Source: Clostridiales bacterium
GTDB taxonomy: Bacteria; Bacillota_A; Clostridia; Christensenellales; Christensenellaceae
Reading direction: 5' to 3'
Length of the DNA stretch: 9,079 bases
NCBI GenBank assembly: GCA_003149735.1
Contig: QANA01000075.1
Coordinates: 1-9,079 of the forward strand
Position numbers and translations under genes: made by a program. The notes beneath the pieces were generated by a model, which was not told where the DNA came from, searched no databases, and saw only the letters and a program-made list of their open reading frames with translations. Shown here piece after piece: positions 5,426 to 9,079 of this stretch. The first letter of the stretch is position 1. Every line of letters starts with the position of its first letter.

Positions 5426-6574
5426 TAGTCCAAATAACCATATACGTAAAATTCTTCCGGCCCCGCCTTTAATAGATCTTACTTTTACCTCTTCCCGTAC
5501 TTCCAGCGCTACAGATTGCTGCCCTCCGGGTGTTTCTGCTATAATTTTGCCTACGATCTGCCCCTGCACAAGCGGCGGTTGAAATTCTTCTATTTCTACC
5601 TGAACCCGGATTAAATTTTCTTCTCCCTTTTTATAAAGGAGCGCCATATCTTCACTGGGATATATATCGACAACGCCCTCTTCTGTATTTTCCAATGGAA
5701 CACTCTTATATTTTGCATCCTTTTGTGCAACCTGCTTTACACCATATGCAGCAGCCGCCTGTGAAATCGCCTGATTTGCAGCCGCAGCACGACTGGCTGC
5801 ATCTTTATCCCCCAATATTACAAAAATAAATCTTGCCGATCCGCTTTTACCGGAAGCAACCATATGATAACCGGATTCTGCTGTTGAACCTGTCGCCATA
5901 CCATCGCAGGCGCCATTGCGCACTAACGTATTTCCATTCGTGATTTCAGTTTCTCGCCCACTATTATGAACAAATGTGAAGGTCCAGCAAGTGCTATATT
6001 CAAAAAAGGAATTATATGTCGATAATTTTGCTGCAATTATAGCAAACGCCTGTGCACTGGCTTTGGATTCTGTTGACACCCCTGTACAATCAGCGAATAC
6101 TGCATCGATTCCCAGTAATTCTGCTTTGGCATTCATTTGTTCGGTGAAAGCACTTTCGCTGCCTGCAATTTTTTCCGCCAATGCGCATGTGGCATCATTT
6201 GCCGAACATACGATCGCCGCTTTCAGCAAATCGCCAAAACTATGTGTTTCTCCAGCATCCAAGAAAGCACTCGTGCCTTTTTTAGAAGAAGCTTCCTGAG
6301 AAACCGATATTACTTCATCTATCTTTACAGTTCCATTTTGTAAAGCTTCAAAGAATAACAAAAAACTCATCAACTTTGTTATCCCGGCGCCATATAGCGC
6401 TTCTTGTTCATTTTTAGCGTCAATAACGGTGCCTGTCTCTGCTTCCATTAAAATGTAAGCCTTAGCTGTTGCAGAGAGTCCTTCTGCTCTGCTCGTTTTC
6501 AGCGGTAAAAATACCAGCGCCAGGATGGCACATAACAACATTGCAGCAATACTTCTTGTGCAGCCTTCAGACAT
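5423..6574 (-). CDS. D-Ala-D-Ala carboxypeptidase-like protein (DacF/PBP5 family), predicted inactive
   Basis: DacF/PBP5-type enzymes (peptidase family S11) trim the terminal D-Ala from peptidoglycan stem peptides; B. subtilis dacF lies next to the spoIIA operon. The 383-residue product has a signal peptide (hydrophobic 9-24, likely cut after SRA, residue 30), an S11 domain (about 33-270), a PBP5_C-like beta domain (about 285-366) and a short amphipathic tail (371-383). The fold landmarks match, including SAND (124-127) for the SxN motif and the GCDG-type lead-in to motif three. Two catalytic residues are missing: GAGITKLM (62-69) has G64 where SxxK needs Ser, and CDGMATGST (223-231) has A227 where KTG needs Lys. 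K67, S124 and N126 remain. ATG 6574 has an AAGGGGGA site about 9 nt upstream. It follows the SpoIIM-like gene by 59 bp, probably in one operon. Confidence 0.88.
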   Translation of the reverse strand: MSEGCTRSIAAMLLCAILALVFLPLKTSRAEGLSATAKAYILMEAETGTVIDAKNEQEALYGAGITKLMSFLLFFEALQNGTVKIDEVISVSQEASSKKGTSAFLDAGETHSFGDLLKAAIVCSANDATCALAEKIAGSESAFTEQMNAKAELLGIDAVFADCTGVSTESKASAQAFAIIAAKLSTYNSFFEYSTCWTFTFVHNSGRETEITNGNTLVRNGACDGMATGSTAESGYHMVASGKSGSARFIFVILGDKDAASRAAAANQAISQAAAAYGVKQVAQKDAKYKSVPLENTEEGVVDIYPSEDMALLYKKGEENLIRVQVEIEEFQPPLVQGQIVGKIIAETPGGQQSVALEVREEVKVRSIKGGAGRILRIWLFGL

Positions 6575-6633
6575 GGAGATACTTCCCCCTTCAAAACGTT
6601 CTATATTTCAATATATGGCCTTATCCCTTTCGA

Positions 6634-7227
6634 TTATTCCCATAAATACATCCAAATGCCAATTTCCAAGCACCATACCGGCAACACGATAACAAGAAGA
6701 GAAAACATCTTTATAATTTGTCGAAAGGAATCCTGCCTTACTTCCTGCGCAGATTTTGGAACATGTAATTCTCTATATTGTTTTTTATAATAATCAGTCA
6801 TCCGTAACAAAGCATAAATACTTTGCAAGTCCTCACAAGCCATGCATAAAACCGCTGCACTCAGGCACAATGCTCCAATCCACCAATTTTGCAATTTTCC
6901 AATTATTATCTGCCAGCAAACGCTTCGCCAAACTATACCGAACAATTCTATTCCCCAATACCCGGGCATACAAAGCAAATAGGCAGAAAAAAGAGACTGT
7001 ATACTCCAAATGACGATTCTGCGAAATAAAATTTTTCCAAACGGTTTTTCCGAATTGGAAAGTAAAGCTATATTGATTATTTGCTGCTTTTGAGACTTTT
7101 CCAACATACCGTATATCTCTATACTGCAGATAATGCCTGTCAATATTAAAAAAAGGCTCATTGCGCTGATTAGCCAATGACCCTTTCCAAATTGGATGAT
7201 TTTTTCTGCCATATCTGTTTTTTTCAA
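6634..7227 (-). CDS. Polytopic membrane protein, candidate divergent SpoIIM
   Basis: I do not recognise a confident family signature. The 197-residue product has about five membrane segments (roughly 18-40, 71-89, 90-110, 115-132, 172-195) with a cytoplasmic-looking basic loop (142-172), and is rich in Trp (10) and Cys (7). Size, a lone first helix followed by a polar stretch, and a Glu in the last helix (E188 in CLEIGIW, compare LIEA in SpoIIM) fit stage II sporulation protein M. SpoIIM acts with SpoIID and SpoIIP in peptidoglycan hydrolysis during engulfment. Position supports this: Clostridia often have spoIIM downstream of spoIVB-spo0A and upstream of dacF. The start is TTG at 7227, chosen because AGAGGTGAT (7233-7241) ends 5 nt upstream, whereas the in-frame ATG at codon 6 has no RBS. 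An unrelated DUF membrane protein remains possible. Confidence 0.5.
   Translation of the reverse strand: MKKTDMAEKIIQFGKGHWLISAMSLFLILTGIICSIEIYGMLEKSQKQQIINIALLSNSEKPFGKILFRRIVIWSIQSLFSAYLLCMPGYWGIELFGIVWRSVCWQIIIGKLQNWWIGALCLSAAVLCMACEDLQSIYALLRMTDYYKKQYRELHVPKSAQEVRQDSFRQIIKMFSLLVIVLPVWCLEIGIWMYLWE
6718..6725 (+). promoter_or_regulatory. Exact 0A-box-like octamer inside the SpoIIM-like gene
   Basis: TTGTCGAA matches the B. subtilis Spo0A-binding consensus exactly. It lies within the 3' part of the SpoIIM-like coding region, about 144 bp upstream of the carboxypeptidase-like start codon. One such octamer is expected by chance in roughly every 30 kb counted on both strands, so the match alone is weak evidence. 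It is listed because spo0A is the adjacent gene. Confidence 0.2.
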
Positions 7228-7246
7228 CGCATATCACCTCTAGATT

Positions 7247-7274
7247 AGTATATGCGAGAAATTTTCCGACATGT
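7247..7274 (-). promoter_or_regulatory. Possible promoter of the SpoIIM-like gene (SigE-like -10)
   Basis: The 51-bp gap after spo0A holds CATATACT (7247-7254) on the minus strand. It contains a SigA-like TATACT and also matches 6 of 8 positions of the SigE -10 consensus CATACAAT. Neither sigma factor has a good -35: ACATGTC (7268-7274) is a partial SigE match at a 13-nt spacing. B. subtilis spoIIM is SigE-controlled, which makes the site worth noting. Read-through from spo0A is equally possible, since no terminator separates the genes. Confidence 0.3.
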
Positions 7275-7278
7275 GTTA

Positions 7279-8043
7279 CTAATTGACACGGTACATACTC
7301 AGTTGTATATAATTAACAACAGTTGCCAAAAAAGCCGCATTGGTTGGTTTGCCCTTCTCTTCATCCACCGTATATCCAAATAACTGTTGAATATACTCCA
7401 AATCGCCTTTATTCCAAGCTGTTTCGATTGCATGCCGGATATTGCGCTCCACTCTTCCAACGGTTGATCCATATTTTTCGGCAATTTCCGGATACAATTT
7501 TGTTGTAATTTGTTCCATAAGGGAGCGATCTTCCACCAAACGTTTGATAGCATATTGTGAATAATGATATCCCTTAGATCCGGGAGGCAATCCAATTCGT
7601 AGAATCACTCCCATAATTCGGGACTCCAAGCCGCCATCCAAATACCCCCCTTGTGCCCCATCTAAATGCAGCAACCCTCTCACCGTTTCATGAAGAACTT
7701 CGTCGGAAAACGGTTTAATGAGAAAAAAATCTGCTCCATAGTCAAAAACCTTACGAACAATTGAATCAGTATTCGCCGAAGTGCATATTAAGATTTTACA
7801 ATTCTTTGCACAATCACTGCCTTGTATCTTCTCCAAAAGACTCAAGCCATCCAAACCCCGTAAAATAATATCTGTTACAAGGAGATCCGGACAAAGGGAA
7901 TTGAATTTATCCAAGGCCTCATATCCGGAATAAGCAATTGCGCATCTGCCGAATGCACTCATTTGTTCCAGGTTTCTTTTAATGGATAAAATATAATCTC
8001 TGCTGCCGCCGGCTATCAATGCCTGCAATTTTCGATCTGCCAT
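7279..8043 (-). CDS. spo0A: Sporulation response regulator Spo0A with an atypical receiver
   Basis: Spo0A is the master regulator of entry into sporulation; phosphorylation of its receiver lets the C-terminal domain bind 0A boxes. The 254-residue protein has a CheY-like receiver (5-125), a short linker, and an intact Spo0A_C domain (140-254) with recognition segment GRVERNIRHAIETAW (196-210) and LFGYTVDEEKGKPTN (221-235). In the receiver the phosphoacceptor D58, T88 and K110 are present. However, the acidic pair that binds Mg2+ (ADD in known Spo0A) is AGG here (G12, G13), and the MP after the phosphoacceptor is LR. I start it at ATG 8043, since GGGAGG (8051-8056) ends 7 nt upstream; an ATG at 8058 would overlap this RBS and add five residues. 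It follows spoIVB as in other spore formers and has its own TATAAT promoter. Confidence 0.93.
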   Translation of the reverse strand: MADRKLQALIAGGSRDYILSIKRNLEQMSAFGRCAIAYSGYEALDKFNSLCPDLLVTDIILRGLDGLSLLEKIQGSDCAKNCKILICTSANTDSIVRKVFDYGADFFLIKPFSDEVLHETVRGLLHLDGAQGGYLDGGLESRIMGVILRIGLPPGSKGYHYSQYAIKRLVEDRSLMEQITTKLYPEIAEKYGSTVGRVERNIRHAIETAWNKGDLEYIQQLFGYTVDEEKGKPTNAAFLATVVNYIQLSMYRVN

Positions 8044-8050
8044 GGATAAG

Positions 8051-8056
8051 CCTCCC
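8051..8056 (-). promoter_or_regulatory. Ribosome binding site deciding the spo0A start
   Basis: GGGAGG lies 7 nt upstream of the ATG at 8043, the ideal distance. The same bases would encode Gly-Gly if translation began at the ATG at 8058, which has no RBS of its own at a usable distance. The shorter 254-residue Spo0A is therefore preferred. Confidence 0.85.
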
Positions 8057-8073
8057 ATCCTTAATCTACCAAA

Positions 8074-8103
8074 ATTATACTACAGCCCGCTCCTTTGGTG
8101 CAA
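8074..8103 (-). promoter_or_regulatory. SigA-type promoter of spo0A
   Basis: The spoIVB-spo0A gap has a consensus TATAAT (8074-8079) with TTGCAC (8098-8103; TTG plus 3 mismatches) 18 nt upstream. This predicts a start near 8067 and a leader of about 24 nt. An AAAGGAG sequence in the spacer loosely recalls a SigH -35 box, but no GAAT-type -10 follows it. No 0A box is visible in this gap. Confidence 0.5.
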
Positions 8104-8108
8104 TGTAT

Positions 8109-9079
8109 CTATTCCATTTCGCTCATATCCTGTAACATCCAATCGACATATACGCCATATCCTCGTTTTGGATTATCGATAAAAACATGTGTCACAGCAC
8201 CAATCAGCTTACCATTTTGAATAATCGGGCTTCCACTCATGCCCTGTACAATACCTCCTGTTTTCTCCAGCAAGACAGCGTCATCTATTTCTATAATAAA
8301 ACTACGCTGCGCCTGAGTTCCCTGATCGTATACTTTGATGATCTGGCAAGAATATTCTTTTACGCCGTTCCCATCTACTGTGCACAGCAGGGTTGCTTCG
8401 CCCAATTCTACTTCACTTCTATCTGCTGCTTCCAGATAAGTATATATCTCATTTTGGAGTTCTGCTTCGGCGCTTCCGTAAATGCCGTATTCCGTATTTC
8501 GTTCAATGTTGCCCAATTCTTTGGCATTATCAGTAAAACTTCCCTTCAGTTCTCCCGGAACACCAGCTTCTCCTTTTACTACATCTATAATCCCGGATTC
8601 CACAATAGTTCCATCTTTTACGGTGAGAATCTCCCCTGTGTCAAAATCAGTAATGGCATGCCCCAATCCCGCAAGATGCCCGCTTTCGGGATCATAAAAA
8701 GTAAGTGTGCCCACACCCACCGTACTATCTCTTAACCATGCCCCCAGCTTATAGGTTTTGCTTTGTATATCCATCTGAGGCTGAATCTGCAGTTCCAAAC
8801 GTATCTGATCCCGCAAAATTACCAAGGAGACTTTTTTCTCACCATATTCTCCTACCAACTGAGATAAATGTGCAGCGTTTTCAATTTCTATTCCGTCATA
8901 TTCCAAAATGATATCGCCCGTCTGTAGCCCTGCTTTTTTAGCAGGATTGCATTTTTCACCGTTTTCCCGGGAAATATCCATCAGACCGACAATCAGTGCA
9001 CCTTTGGTGTGCAACATAACACCGATGCTTTGCCCTCCCGGAATCAATACTTTCTTTTCTACAGAAGTAATTCGGATAT
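8109..9079 (-). CDS. spoIVB: SpoIVB serine peptidase (PDZ domain, family S55), 5' end outside window
   Basis: SpoIVB is secreted from the forespore and cleaves SpoIVFA, which releases the SpoIVFB protease to process pro-SigK. About 322 C-terminal residues are visible; the frame stays open to the window edge, so the N-terminal membrane anchor is missing. Codon TTG at 9047 is internal: the upstream codons encode RITSVEKKV leading into LIPGGQSIGV, the usual SpoIVB junction. A PDZ domain follows (AGLQTGDIILEYDGIEI, about 8890-8930), then the S55 peptidase domain. The catalytic His is in LAGLGHAITD (codon 8660-8658) and the Ser in VQGMSGSPII (codon 8237-8235), with the family ending GAVTHVFIDNP...GYGVYVDWML. 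These correspond to B. subtilis His236 and Ser378. The stop is TAG at 8109-8111. No damage is visible, so a late-sporulation function looks retained. Confidence 0.95.
   Translation of the reverse strand, partial: IRITSVEKKVLIPGGQSIGVMLHTKGALIVGLMDISRENGEKCNPAKKAGLQTGDIILEYDGIEIENAAHLSQLVGEYGEKKVSLVILRDQIRLELQIQPQMDIQSKTYKLGAWLRDSTVGVGTLTFYDPESGHLAGLGHAITDFDTGEILTVKDGTIVESGIIDVVKGEAGVPGELKGSFTDNAKELGNIERNTEYGIYGSAEAELQNEIYTYLEAADRSEVELGEATLLCTVDGNGVKEYSCQIIKVYDQGTQAQRSFIIEIDDAVLLEKTGGIVQGMSGSPIIQNGKLIGAVTHVFIDNPKRGYGVYVDWMLQDMSEME

Noticed and set aside
5423..6574. Treating the carboxypeptidase-like gene as a pseudogene
   Set aside because: The frame is full length, with signal peptide, RBS, SxN motif and C-terminal domain intact. 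The defects are two specific active-site substitutions, which fits a pseudoenzyme better than a decaying gene.
6833..7237. 134-codon minus-strand frame overlapping the SpoIIM-like gene
   Set aside because: It overlaps out of frame. The competing frame has the better-spaced RBS and encodes coherent membrane helices, while this one gives no credible protein.
8187..8735. 182-codon plus-strand open frame opposite spoIVB
   Set aside because: It is antisense to the SpoIVB catalytic domain, whose protein motifs are unmistakable; it has no RBS or family features.
9045..9047. TTG at 9047 as the start of spoIVB
   Set aside because: The frame continues open to the window edge and encodes the usual residues before LIPGGQSIGV; the codon is an internal leucine.

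Overview
The window looks like the chromosome of a low-to-moderate-GC, endospore-lineage Firmicute, most likely a member of Clostridia. The evidence is the clear spo0A and spoIVB genes, SecG and RNase R beside smpB-ssrA, and strong AGGAGG-type ribosome binding sites. The sequence gives no reliable genus. I see no insertion sequence, phage, CRISPR array, tRNA or rRNA.

Read right to left on the minus strand, the right half is a sporulation block. It holds spoIVB (truncated by the window end), spo0A, a divergent five-helix membrane protein in the place where Clostridia usually carry spoIIM, and a D-alanyl-D-alanine carboxypeptidase-like (DacF/PBP5 family) gene. It ends at a strong bidirectional terminator near 5387-5425. 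Two proteins in this block have lost residues that define their family's activity. The Spo0A receiver has Gly-Gly where the Mg2+-binding Asp-Asp pair should be. The carboxypeptidase-like protein has Gly in place of the nucleophilic Ser and Ala in place of the KTG Lys. Both reading frames are otherwise intact.

The middle carries one plus-strand gene, a nitrilase-superfamily C-N hydrolase (4511-5389). It converges on the carboxypeptidase gene through the shared terminator. It diverges from a minus-strand GT14-like ('Branch' family) glycosyltransferase (3481-4371). The divergent intergenic region has a short perfect inverted repeat and an operator-like palindrome.

The left half is a housekeeping RNA and secretion block on the minus strand: secG (own promoter and terminator), rnr (RNase R), smpB and ssrA (tmRNA). 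RNase R, SmpB and tmRNA work together in trans-translation: tmRNA-SmpB rescues stalled ribosomes and tags the nascent peptide, and RNase R degrades the defective mRNA. The tmRNA 5' end lies only 3 nt after the smpB stop codon, so the mRNA and tmRNA are probably made from one precursor or from a promoter inside smpB. The tmRNA encodes the tag ANDNTVLAAA.
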